A DNA stretch of 5,412 nucleotides, from positions 1-5,412 of the forward strand of contig JAFGHN010000253.1 in NCBI GenBank assembly GCA_016930115.1, read 5' to 3'. This stretch comes from Spirochaetales bacterium (GTDB taxonomy: Bacteria; Spirochaetota; Spirochaetia; ARS1246). Below, piece by piece: positions 1-5,412 of this stretch (position 1 is its first letter; every line of letters starts with the position of its first letter). Position numbers and translations under genes: made by a program. The notes below the pieces were generated by a model. It searched no databases and was not told the DNA's origin. It was given only the letters and a program-made list of their open reading frames with translations.

Positions 1-1196
1 CCGTTCAGGCTCTGCATAAAGACAGCGAAAAATCCGATAGCGACATAGCCGGCCACCGCGATCCGCAAGAAAGAACCGGCAGTAGACACGAGCTCCGGTT
101 CCTGGCTGAAGATCCGGATGACGGCGCCCGGCCACAGCAGTATCGCCGCACTGCCGGCGACGATAACGGCCTCCAACATTATGAAAGCTCTCCACGCGGT
201 TTTCTCGGCCCGCTCAGGCTTTCCTGCTCCAAGGTTCTGCCCTACAAGCACTCCGCTGCCCATACCTACAGCCACCGCCGCCATTACTATCAGTCCTTCC
301 ACCCGCTGTATCAGCCCGTGGGCGGCCACGGCAACCGTGCCGAACGGGGCCATGAAGCGTACCAGAACGAGCTGCGAAAGGTTCTGCTGCATCATCGAAA
401 TAAGGGCGGGAAAACCGATTTTGATGATGCGCCAGATGATGCCAGGGTCGATACGGAAACCCTTCAATGTCACGCGGAGACGGGAACGACCGGTAAACAG
501 CACCCATAGCATAATCACCATCGAGAGACCGTAGGCAACCGTCATTGCCACGGCCGAACCCTGAATGCCCATTCCCGGAAATACCCACCATGAGAACATC
601 CCCGTGCCGAAAATAAGCAACGGGGAAAGTGCCACCCTTGATATGAAATAGGCCACCGATGCCCACATCGGCGTCACAGTATCTCCCGAGGCTTGCAGAA
701 TCCCCTCAGCCATCGTACGAAAGGCTATGGCGGCCGAACCGAGAAACATGAACCGCACATAGGGAGTTCCAACGGCGACGACATCGGCGTCAAGTCCAAG
801 GAGTTTCAGGAAGCCTGAGGCAAAGAAAAACCCAACTCCGGCCATCACAACCGAGAAGACAAGGCTGATCAGGAGGCTTTGCTGTGCGACATGAACCGCG
901 CCGGCCAAATCACCGGCGCCGATAAACCGGGCGATCATCGCCCTTGAACCGGTGGCAAGCCCCATGACGGTGGTAATCACTAGCCCGATAGTAATACCGC
1001 TCGAGGCTATGGCTGCCATAGATACGGCTCCCAGCCTGCCGACCCAGATCATGTCGAGGAGCGGCCCGAACATGATGAGGGTATTACTCAGGACCATCGG
1101 CCAGGAAAGCTTGAGAATGTTGTGCAAAATGTGGCCCTGCGTCCAGTCCTTTTGAACGCTTGCCTTAGTGCCGCTGGTATCTTCTTTCTTCTTCAT
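1..1196 (-). CDS. MATE family efflux transporter, C-terminus cut by window edge
   Basis: This gene reads open with no stop from an ATG at 1194-1196 (reverse strand) to the window edge, giving 398 codons of an expected 440-460. It encodes an inner-membrane multidrug/toxin exporter of the MATE (NorM/DinF) superfamily, which exchanges cationic or organic compounds for Na+ or H+. A charged cytosolic N-terminus (1-20) is followed by many hydrophobic helices. Family features visible are the TM1 segment with Pro33 and Asp48 (LLDMIWVGRLG), the first-lobe ATGSRAMIARFIGAGD (81-96), QASGDTVTP (168-176), and the second-lobe repeat VGMGSGVLVGQNLGAGKPE (310-328). The two similar Gly-rich segments reflect the internal two-fold repeat of the family. 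About 11 helices should be present, and the last one or two lie off the window. The start is the only ATG before the family homology begins; the Shine-Dalgarno site is weak (GGACGG about 10 nt upstream). It diverges from the hydrolase-SDR pair. The coupling ion and substrate cannot be read from the sequence. Confidence 0.93.
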   Translation of the reverse strand, partial: MKKKEDTSGTKASVQKDWTQGHILHNILKLSWPMVLSNTLIMFGPLLDMIWVGRLGAVSMAAIASSGITIGLVITTVMGLATGSRAMIARFIGAGDLAGAVHVAQQSLLISLVFSVVMAGVGFFFASGFLKLLGLDADVVAVGTPYVRFMFLGSAAIAFRTMAEGILQASGDTVTPMWASVAYFISRVALSPLLIFGTGMFSWWVFPGMGIQGSAVAMTVAYGLSMVIMLWVLFTGRSRLRVTLKGFRIDPGIIWRIIKIGFPALISMMQQNLSQLVLVRFMAPFGTVAVAAHGLIQRVEGLIVMAAVAVGMGSGVLVGQNLGAGKPERAEKTAWRAFIMLEAVIVAGSAAILLWPGAVIRIFSQEPELVSTAGSFLRIAVAGYVAIGFFAVFMQSLN

Positions 1197-1286
1197 GAAT
1201 AACGACCGTCCGGTTGCGTGCCCCTACATATCTCTCTATCATGAACAGACACAGCGTGGGAATCTGGATCTTAAACAGGAGCCATT
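1197..1286. promoter_or_regulatory. Divergent intergenic region between exporter and hydrolase genes
   Basis: These 90 bp separate the start codons of the minus-strand MATE gene and the plus-strand hydrolase, so both promoters and any shared operator should lie here. A rightward promoter candidate is listed separately. For the leftward gene I find only poor -10/-35 matches. I see no convincing inverted repeat of operator type, and no transcription-factor gene lies next to the region. Confidence 0.6.
1214..1242 (+). promoter_or_regulatory. Candidate sigma70 promoter for the hydrolase-SDR unit
   Basis: A possible -35 element TTGCGT (1214-1219, 3 of 6 to consensus, with TTG intact) is separated by exactly 17 nt from a possible -10 element TATCAT (1237-1242, 5 of 6). 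Transcription would begin near 1249 and leave a leader of about 38 nt before the ATG at 1287. The spacing is ideal but the -35 is weak, so an activator or another promoter is possible. Confidence 0.4.
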
Positions 1287-2420
1287 ATGGACGAAGGATA
1301 CGCAGGCACCACCCTTCCGGAGGGCATACGTTCCCGTTTGCTAAACGCCAACGGGGTACCGCTGCACGTTCTGGAGGCCGGCTTCGAAAATACCGGCCGC
1401 CCACTCGTGATGCTCGTCCACGGTTTCCCCGAGCTTGCCTACAGCTGGAGAAAACAGCTGCTGCCTCTCGCGCAAGCCGGTTTTCACGCCGCGGCGCTTG
1501 ATCTGCGCGGCTACGGCCGGAGCTGGGGTACCGGTGTGGCCTTTGAAGACGACCTGACTCCCTACGCCATGCCCAACCACGTGAGTGACCTTCTGGGACT
1601 TGTGCAGGCCCTCGGTCACGGGAATGCAGCCGCCGTCGTCGGTCATGATTTCGGATCTTCGGTGGCCGCGTGGTGCGCGCTCATCCGTCCGGATGTGTTT
1701 CACTCGCTTGTCATGATGAGCGCGCCTTTCGGAGGGCCGCCGCCGCTACCTGAAGCCACGCCGGAACAAGCGGGGGCGCCGGACATCCACAGCCAGCTTG
1801 CGGCCCTCCCCCGGCCGCGAAAACACTACCAGCACTACTACACAACCTCGGGTGCAAACGAAAACATGTGGCGCTGCCCGCAGGGTGTCCATGCGTTTCT
1901 GCGGGGATACTATCACTACAAGAGCGCCGATTGGAAAGAAAACAATCCCTCTCGCTTAAGCTCCTGGACGGGCGGTGAGCTCGCCAAAATGCCGACCTAC
2001 TACATCATGGACCTGGGAAAAGGCATGGCTGAGACCGTGGCCGCCGTGATGCCTTCCGCGGCGGAGATCGAAGCGTGCGGCTGGCTTCCCGACGACGAGC
2101 TGCGCGTCTACGCCTCTGAATACATGCGAAACGGCTTCCAGGGTGGTTTGCAGAATTACCGGACAAGGGCCGAATCGAAGTTCATTGCGCAGCTTCGCAT
2201 GTTCTCAGGCCGGAGGATCGATGTGCCTTCCTGTTTCATCGCAGGCGCGAGCGACTGGGGCACCTATCAGCGGCCCGGCGCGCTGGAAACAATGGCGGGA
2301 GAGGCTTGCACGAAGTTTCAAGGGATTCACCTGGTCGACGGGGCGGGACATTGGGTGCAGCAGGAACAACCAGGGCAGATAGACGAATTGCTTATTGATT
2401 TCCTGCACCAGAACCAATAG
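1287..2420 (+). CDS. Alpha/beta hydrolase, epoxide hydrolase-like
   Basis: This 377-residue cytosolic enzyme probably hydrolyses an epoxide to a vicinal diol. The core begins near residue 15. HGFPE (45-49) is the oxyanion motif HGxP of epoxide hydrolases. The nucleophile elbow GHDFG (119-123) puts Asp121, not Ser, in the nucleophile position. Asp323 (in ASDWG) and His355 (in GAGHWVQQE) complete an Asp-Asp-His triad. The cap domain (about 150-300) has YQHYY (181-185) and GFQGGLQNYR (283-292). By analogy with soluble epoxide hydrolase, Tyr181 and Tyr291 would be the two tyrosines that polarise the epoxide oxygen. Haloalkane dehalogenases share the Asp nucleophile but not this tyrosine pair, so they are less likely. 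The protein is longer than the common 290-330-residue bacterial members, mostly because of a large aromatic-rich cap, which suggests a distinct substrate pocket. The start is supported by AGGAG at 1277-1281, 5 nt before ATG. It is followed after 28 bp by an SDR gene, probably in the same operon. The substrate is unknown. Confidence 0.88.
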   Translation: MDEGYAGTTLPEGIRSRLLNANGVPLHVLEAGFENTGRPLVMLVHGFPELAYSWRKQLLPLAQAGFHAAALDLRGYGRSWGTGVAFEDDLTPYAMPNHVSDLLGLVQALGHGNAAAVVGHDFGSSVAAWCALIRPDVFHSLVMMSAPFGGPPPLPEATPEQAGAPDIHSQLAALPRPRKHYQHYYTTSGANENMWRCPQGVHAFLRGYYHYKSADWKENNPSRLSSWTGGELAKMPTYYIMDLGKGMAETVAAVMPSAAEIEACGWLPDDELRVYASEYMRNGFQGGLQNYRTRAESKFIAQLRMFSGRRIDVPSCFIAGASDWGTYQRPGALETMAGEACTKFQGIHLVDGAGHWVQQEQPGQIDELLIDFLHQNQ

Positions 2421-2434
2421 AAAGATATGAAAAC

Positions 2435-2441
2435 AAAGGAG
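2435..2441 (+). promoter_or_regulatory. Ribosome binding site that fixes the GTG start of the SDR gene
   Basis: AAAGGAG lies in the 28-bp gap after the hydrolase stop codon, 7 nt before GTG at 2449. The next in-frame ATG is 37 codons further on, beyond the Gly-rich nucleotide-binding motif, so the GTG is the real start. Confidence 0.85.
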
Positions 2442-2448
2442 AGCTGCC

Positions 2449-3285
2449 GTGGGTGTCTTAGCGGGCAAAGTAGCTATTGTGACGGGCGCGGCGAGAGGAC
2501 ATGCGGAAGCGGTTGCCAAACGTTTTGCGAAAGAAGGAGCTTCGCTCGCAATCTGCGACATGGTTGAGGTGAAGGAGCTTGAAGAAACAGTGGGTGCCGC
2601 GATAAAGAACGCCGGCGGGGAAGTCATCTGCTTCCAGACAGACGTGTCAAATGAGCAAGCGGTACGCGAAATGGTAGACGCGACCCTGGACAGGTACGGC
2701 ACAATCGATATCCTTGTAAACGTCGTCGGCATCATAGGCCCCACAAAGGACGTCTGGCAGATGAGCTATACCGAATGGAGAAGGACCCTTGAGGTGAACC
2801 TCGATTCGGTTTTTCTCTGCAGCAGGGCGGTACTGCCGACGATGATCGAGAAAAAGTCCGGCCGTATCATCAACTTCAGCTCCGCGACGGGCAAGCAGCC
2901 GCTGTCCCACCGCGCTCCCTACGCGACCTCGAAAATGGGGGTTATCGGTTTTACGAGGACCCTTGCCGCGGACGTGGGCCGCTACAACATCACCGTCAAC
3001 GCAATCTGCCCGGGGATGCATGAAGACCGCTCAGTGGAAATGGCCCGCGCCCGCGCCGAATACATGGGTAAGCCCTTTGACGAGGCAGTGTTTCGCGAAC
3101 GTTATGACGCTCAGCGGAAGAATGAAAGGGCGGTACTGGCGGGCAGGTGGTGTGCCGATGAAGGGTACACCGATAGAGGCTCGGGCACGGAAGACGCGGC
3201 GGCGGTGGCGTTATTCCTCGCTTCGGAAGAGGCAGGCACAATGACCGGGCAGGATATCAACACCGGCGGCGGGTGCATGTGGTAA
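2449..3285 (+). CDS. Short-chain dehydrogenase/reductase (classical SDR), NAD-type
   Basis: This is a 278-residue cytosolic oxidoreductase of the classical SDR family that interconverts an alcohol and a carbonyl. The Rossmann fold begins at VAIVTGAARG (8-17). Asp37 at the end of strand 2 (LAICD) favours NAD(H) over NADP(H). Asp65 follows strand 3. Asn117 (EVNLDS), Ser145 (NFSSATG), Tyr158 and Lys162 (YATSK) form the full catalytic tetrad, with the usual 13-residue Ser-Tyr spacing. CPG (187-189) and the C-terminal TGQDINTGGG (266-275) are typical. Two cofactor-site motifs are unusual: TGxxxGxG ends in Ala19 instead of Gly, and the strand-4 NNAG motif reads NVVG (91-94). A long charged segment between 190 and 233 enlarges the substrate-binding loop and explains the length above the usual 250. 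Translation starts at GTG. Position after the epoxide hydrolase suggests oxidation of the diol or of a related hydroxyl, but the substrate is not known. Catalytic residues are intact, so I regard it as active. Confidence 0.9.
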   Translation: MGVLAGKVAIVTGAARGHAEAVAKRFAKEGASLAICDMVEVKELEETVGAAIKNAGGEVICFQTDVSNEQAVREMVDATLDRYGTIDILVNVVGIIGPTKDVWQMSYTEWRRTLEVNLDSVFLCSRAVLPTMIEKKSGRIINFSSATGKQPLSHRAPYATSKMGVIGFTRTLAADVGRYNITVNAICPGMHEDRSVEMARARAEYMGKPFDEAVFRERYDAQRKNERAVLAGRWCADEGYTDRGSGTEDAAAVALFLASEEAGTMTGQDINTGGGCMW

Positions 3286-3288
3286 GCT

Positions 3289-3317
3289 TTGACAAATCCC
3301 GGTAATGCCGCTATGAT
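3289..3317 (+). promoter_or_regulatory. Near-consensus sigma70 promoter placed for a leaderless mRNA
   Basis: A perfect -35 TTGACA (3289-3294), a 17-nt spacer and a -10 TATGAT (3312-3317, 5 of 6) make the best promoter in the window. It begins 4 nt after the SDR stop codon. The usual start point, about 7 nt after the -10, falls on the A of the ATG at 3324, so the transcript would have essentially no 5' leader. Confidence 0.8.
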
Positions 3318-3323
3318 GTCGTC

Positions 3324-3557
3324 ATGCCAAAATCGAAGCGATACTTTTACCTTGTCGATGAAATGAACTCGCAAAAGGGCGATGTAATCGCAAAGGGTTT
3401 GAAAGCTATTTCAACCGTGGAAGCGGTGACCATCGACTTGACCCAGGGAGTCGTGGAGATCCTCGCCTCCAGGAACCCGGACATCAATATACAAACCGCG
3501 TGCGACGTGGCCGGCACCGTTCTCAGAACCAAAATAAAGAAAAAACAACTTTACTAG
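3324..3557 (+). CDS. Small protein of 77 residues, heavy-metal-associated-like fold without cysteine motif
   Basis: I do not recognise a named family. The pattern fits a beta-alpha-beta-beta-alpha-beta fold like HMA (metallochaperone) domains: strand RYFYLVDE (6-13), helix about 17-30 ending in KAIS, then VEAVTIDLTQGVVEILAS (32-49), where a 'V..V.IDL..G.V.I' hairpin is characteristic, then a helix about 54-67 and a basic tail KIKKK (70-74). In true HMA domains M-x-C-x-x-C binds metal after strand 1; here that place reads Met14-Asn-Ser16-Gln-Lys-Gly19, so neither Cys is present. The only cysteine is Cys60. Copper-type metal transfer is therefore unlikely and a binding or regulatory role is possible, but this is inference. 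An in-frame TAA at 3303 and no other start codon before 3324 make this ATG the first possible start. There is no Shine-Dalgarno site; a strong promoter abuts the ATG. It follows the SDR gene by 38 bp and converges on the ABC genes. Confidence 0.75.
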   Translation: MPKSKRYFYLVDEMNSQKGDVIAKGLKAISTVEAVTIDLTQGVVEILASRNPDINIQTACDVAGTVLRTKIKKKQLY

Positions 3558-3578
3558 ATTTGCGTTTATTGCCGATTG

Positions 3579-3600
3579 GAAAGCCGCCGCGGCGGCTTTC
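3579..3600. terminator. Palindromic hairpin between convergent genes, possible bidirectional terminator
   Basis: A perfect 22-bp GC-rich palindrome can fold into a stem with arms GAAAGCCGC and GCGGCTTTC around a CGCG loop. It starts 21 nt after the small gene's stop and overlaps the ATPase stop codon (TGA, 3599-3601) by two bases. It can form in RNA from either strand, as expected for a shared terminator at convergent 3' ends. The U-tract is short on both sides (TTTC), so intrinsic termination may be weak. Confidence 0.6.
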
Positions 3601-4651
3601 AAGGAAGAAGATACCCGTTCGCCGGATCAAAGCCGATGGTCACATCCGCGCCGTCGTCAATGCGCTCACCGTCAATTACCGTGTAGGCCGCATCTCCGTC
3701 ACGGCAGACGTACTCGTACCTGTCTCCCAGAAACCTGCGAGCCGCAACGTGCACCGGTATGGCGTTTACCGAGCCGGGCGCGCAGAAAGAAAAACAGTGC
3801 GGGCGCACGACGAGCTTCACCCGCATCCCTTTCGAAAAACCGGTCCCCGGTTTCACTTCCGCCTGCAGCCGCCGCGGACCCCGCAGCACCACCGTGCCGC
3901 CCCGCACCTCTTCGACAACCACCGGCAGAATGTTGGCGGCTCCGATGAAACCCGCAACAAATTCGTTTACGGGCCGGGAGAATATCTTCTCCGGCCTGTC
4001 CTGCTGCACCACCCGTCCCTCGCTCATGATCGCCACACGATCCGAAATCGATAATCCCTCGTCCTGATTATGGGTTACAAAGAGAGCCGAAATACCAAGC
4101 TCACCGGTGATGCGCCTGACTTCGTCACGCATCTCTCGCCGGAGCGGCGCGTCAAGAGCCGAAAACGGCTCGTCGAGAAGAAGGAGCCCCGGCTCGATGG
4201 CGATCGCGCGGGCAAGCGCGACCCGTTGCTGCTCGCCGCCGGAAAGGGTATCGATCTTCCGCCGGCCGAATCCGGAAAGCCCGACGAAACCGAGGAGCTC
4301 GTCGACTTTCCGGCGAACCGCGGCCCGGGATATCGGCTTTGTTCGTAAACCGTAAGCGATGTTTCCGCCCACGTCGAGATGAGGAAACAGCACAAGATTC
4401 TGGGGAACATAACCGAAACCTCGGTTCCAGGGCTTTTCCGCAGTGATGTCCTTCCCGTTATAGGAGACCGTTCCTGCGTCGGCGGTTTCGAATCCGGCTA
4501 TCAGTTTGAGGGTCGTGGTTTTTCCGCTTCCGCTTGGCCCCAGCAGAGAGACCAGTTCCCCGTTGCCCACGGCAAGGGAGACATCAAGGGTGAAGTTGTC
4601 GTATGACCTCCGCACCGATGAAAGTTCAAGAACACCTTTTTGCGGATTCAT
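3599..4651 (-). CDS. ABC importer ATP-binding subunit with C-terminal TOBE-like domain
   Basis: This 350-residue cytosolic ATPase would power a binding-protein-dependent importer of the PotA/FbpC/ThiQ/CysA group (polyamine, iron(III), thiamine, sulfate and similar substrates). All nucleotide-binding motifs are intact: Walker A GPSGSGKTT (38-46), Q-loop Gln84 (YVPQN), signature LSGGEQQ (136-142), Walker B LLLLDEP (156-162), D-loop SALD (164-167) and H-loop His194. Residues about 250-350 form an extra C-terminal domain of the TOBE type, with RPHCFSFC (263-280 region onward) resembling the 'RPE' start of such domains; it often regulates transport or senses substrate. Length matches the family. 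ATG overlaps the upstream permease stop as ATGA (4648-4651), and a good Shine-Dalgarno GAGGTGA (4655-4661) lies just before it inside the permease gene, so the two are co-translated. No solute-binding protein is in the window. The permease resembles ThiP/FbpB more than PotB, which slightly favours iron or thiamine, but the substrate cannot be assigned. Confidence 0.93.
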   Translation of the reverse strand: MNPQKGVLELSSVRRSYDNFTLDVSLAVGNGELVSLLGPSGSGKTTTLKLIAGFETADAGTVSYNGKDITAEKPWNRGFGYVPQNLVLFPHLDVGGNIAYGLRTKPISRAAVRRKVDELLGFVGLSGFGRRKIDTLSGGEQQRVALARAIAIEPGLLLLDEPFSALDAPLRREMRDEVRRITGELGISALFVTHNQDEGLSISDRVAIMSEGRVVQQDRPEKIFSRPVNEFVAGFIGAANILPVVVEEVRGGTVVLRGPRRLQAEVKPGTGFSKGMRVKLVVRPHCFSFCAPGSVNAIPVHVAARRFLGDRYEYVCRDGDAAYTVIDGERIDDGADVTIGFDPANGYLLP

Positions 4652-5412
4652 CGCTCACCTCGCGCGGTACTGTCTATGACAAAGAAAATAAGAAGGCAAA
4701 AGCCGATGTAGAGAGACGAGAGCGAGAGAGCCAGGTCAAAGCTCTTGAATCCGATCAGCCGGTACACCGCCACCGGAAAGGTGACTATCTCCCCTCTTCC
4801 CACGCCAAGCACCACCGCGAAATCCGCGAAAGCCACCGCCACGGCAAAGGCATAGGCGTTTAACAGACCCCGGCGCAACACCGGCAGGAGAACCGTGCGA
4901 AATGCACGTAACGGTCTGGCCCCCAGGCTCATGGCGCACTCGATGAGAGAATCCTTCAAATCGGCAACAACGGTATCGGTAACACGGAAAACCATGGGAA
5001 AAGCGATAAAGAACTGCCCCGCAAGGACGAGAATCACCATCGGGATGGTACCGCCAAGGATCAGCCTGAGGCTCGCCGCGAGTCCCACAACCGTCATGCC
5101 CATGGGAAGCTGAAAAAGGCCCCGCCACAGAAGACCTTTTCTGCCCCGGAGCGCCGTTGCCGCCGCCAAAGCCACCGCAAAGGTAATTGCCCCGGATCCG
5201 AGGGCGATGGCGATACTCCTTGCGATGACGCCGGCGATGTCACTGCGTATCAGTCCGCGGACATCTCTTGCAGCCTCGGTGTTGAAAAGCGCGGTATATG
5301 AGCGCAACGACAACCCGCCGTCTGCGACAAAGGATTTCACTATCATGGAGAGAATCGGGCCCAGGATGAACAGACAGACCGCCGCCCAGTAGGCCGAAAC
5401 GGCAATCCGGAC
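4648..5412 (-). CDS. ABC importer permease, ThiP/FbpB-like, N-terminus cut by window edge
   Basis: Open to the right edge with 254 codons before the TGA at 4648-4650. An internal ATG at 5344-5346 could be mistaken for the start, but the frame stays open and hydrophobic for 22 more codons (YWAAVCLFILGPILS), clearly a transmembrane helix, so the gene begins off the window. It is an inner-membrane permease of the binding-protein-dependent family. In window-frame numbering, helices lie near 8-26, 65-90, 97-115, 122-142, about 185-205 and 232-248. The cytoplasmic EAA loop that docks the ATPase is visible as E158-C-A-M-S-L-G164 with Pro177 (LLP). The tail GRGEIVTFPVAVYRLIGF resembles the C-terminal part of ThiP-type proteins. 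Six helices here may be a whole small permease or the second half of a fused two-domain protein (about 520-560 residues in ThiP/FbpB); the start is needed to decide. It overlaps the ATPase by 4 nt. Confidence 0.9.
   Translation of the reverse strand, partial: VRIAVSAYWAAVCLFILGPILSMIVKSFVADGGLSLRSYTALFNTEAARDVRGLIRSDIAGVIARSIAIALGSGAITFAVALAAATALRGRKGLLWRGLFQLPMGMTVVGLAASLRLILGGTIPMVILVLAGQFFIAFPMVFRVTDTVVADLKDSLIECAMSLGARPLRAFRTVLLPVLRRGLLNAYAFAVAVAFADFAVVLGVGRGEIVTFPVAVYRLIGFKSFDLALSLSSLYIGFCLLIFFVIDSTARGER
4655..4661 (-). promoter_or_regulatory. Ribosome binding site of the ABC ATPase inside the permease 3' end
   Basis: On the reverse strand GAGGTGA matches the 3' half of the Shine-Dalgarno consensus and ends 3 nt before the ATPase ATG (4649-4651). 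It sits in the last codons of the permease gene, so ribosomes ending the permease can restart on the ATPase. Confidence 0.75.

Noticed and set aside
118..666. Open frames on both strands inside the MATE gene
   Set aside because: They are composition-driven shadows; the continuous reverse frame 1-1196 encodes clear MATE motifs and lacks only a stop within the window.
1197..1286. A leftward sigma70 promoter for the MATE gene
   Set aside because: Reverse-strand hexamers such as TATGTA have no acceptable -35 at 16-18 nt, so I do not place a promoter.
1214..1501. Forward open frame overlapping the start of the hydrolase
   Set aside because: It is Arg-rich and low in recognisable features, has no ribosome binding site and overlaps a well-supported gene in another frame.
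2205..3374. Reverse-strand open frames across the hydrolase and SDR genes
   Set aside because: They lie antisense to enzymes with intact catalytic motifs, show Ser/Pro/Thr-rich random-like composition and have no start signals.
3500..4067. Forward open frames across the small gene's end and the ABC ATPase 3' half
   Set aside because: They run antisense to the TOBE-like domain of the ATPase and through the palindrome; no ribosome binding site and Arg/His-rich shadow composition.
4075..4410. Alternative reverse frame inside the ATPase
   Set aside because: The ATPase frame holds Walker A, signature, Walker B and H-loop without interruption; this frame is Ser/Arg-rich with no motif.
5344..5346. 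ATG as the true start of the permease
   Set aside because: The same frame continues upstream for 22 codons to the edge and encodes most of a transmembrane helix, and there is no clear ribosome binding site directly before the ATG.
1..5412. CRISPR array, tRNA/rRNA, insertion sequence or phage features
   Set aside because: No regularly spaced repeats, no tRNA-like cloverleaf, no transposase or integrase frames and no terminal inverted repeats were found by reading both strands.

Overview
The window is ordinary bacterial chromosome of moderately high GC (roughly 55-60% by eye). It is densely packed and has no phage, insertion sequence, CRISPR or RNA gene that I can see. Shine-Dalgarno sites, a GTG start and sigma70-type promoter spacing all indicate a bacterium. 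A fused-type or ThiP/FbpB-like importer would suit a diderm, but nothing here fixes the phylum.

Layout, left to right. (1) Positions 1-1196, minus strand: a MATE-family multidrug/toxin exporter that runs off the left edge and lacks its C-terminus. (2) A 90-bp divergent intergenic region, 1197-1286, with a moderate promoter candidate facing right. (3) Positions 1287-2420 and 2449-3285, plus strand: a two-gene unit of an epoxide-hydrolase-like alpha/beta hydrolase and a short-chain dehydrogenase/reductase, 28 bp apart, each with a good ribosome binding site. (4) Positions 3324-3557, plus strand: a 77-residue protein whose pattern suggests a small heavy-metal-associated-like (ferredoxin-like) fold without the metal-binding cysteines. 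Its own near-consensus sigma70 promoter lies so close to the ATG that the mRNA should be leaderless. (5) A 22-bp perfect palindrome, 3579-3600, between convergent genes. (6) Positions 3599-4651 and 4648-5412, minus strand: the ATPase and the 3' part of the membrane permease of an ABC importer of the iron/thiamine/polyamine type, overlapping by ATGA.

Functionally, the hydrolase and SDR look like consecutive steps: hydration of an epoxide to a diol, then NAD-dependent oxidation of a hydroxyl. The divergent MATE exporter could remove the same or related toxic compounds, but that link is inferred only from position. The ABC importer is a separate convergent unit. No solute-binding protein is visible, so its substrate is open.

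The points most worth a second look are the leaderless cysteine-less small protein, the hydrolase-SDR pair, and the altered cofactor motifs of the SDR. I do not see a clearly new multi-gene system.
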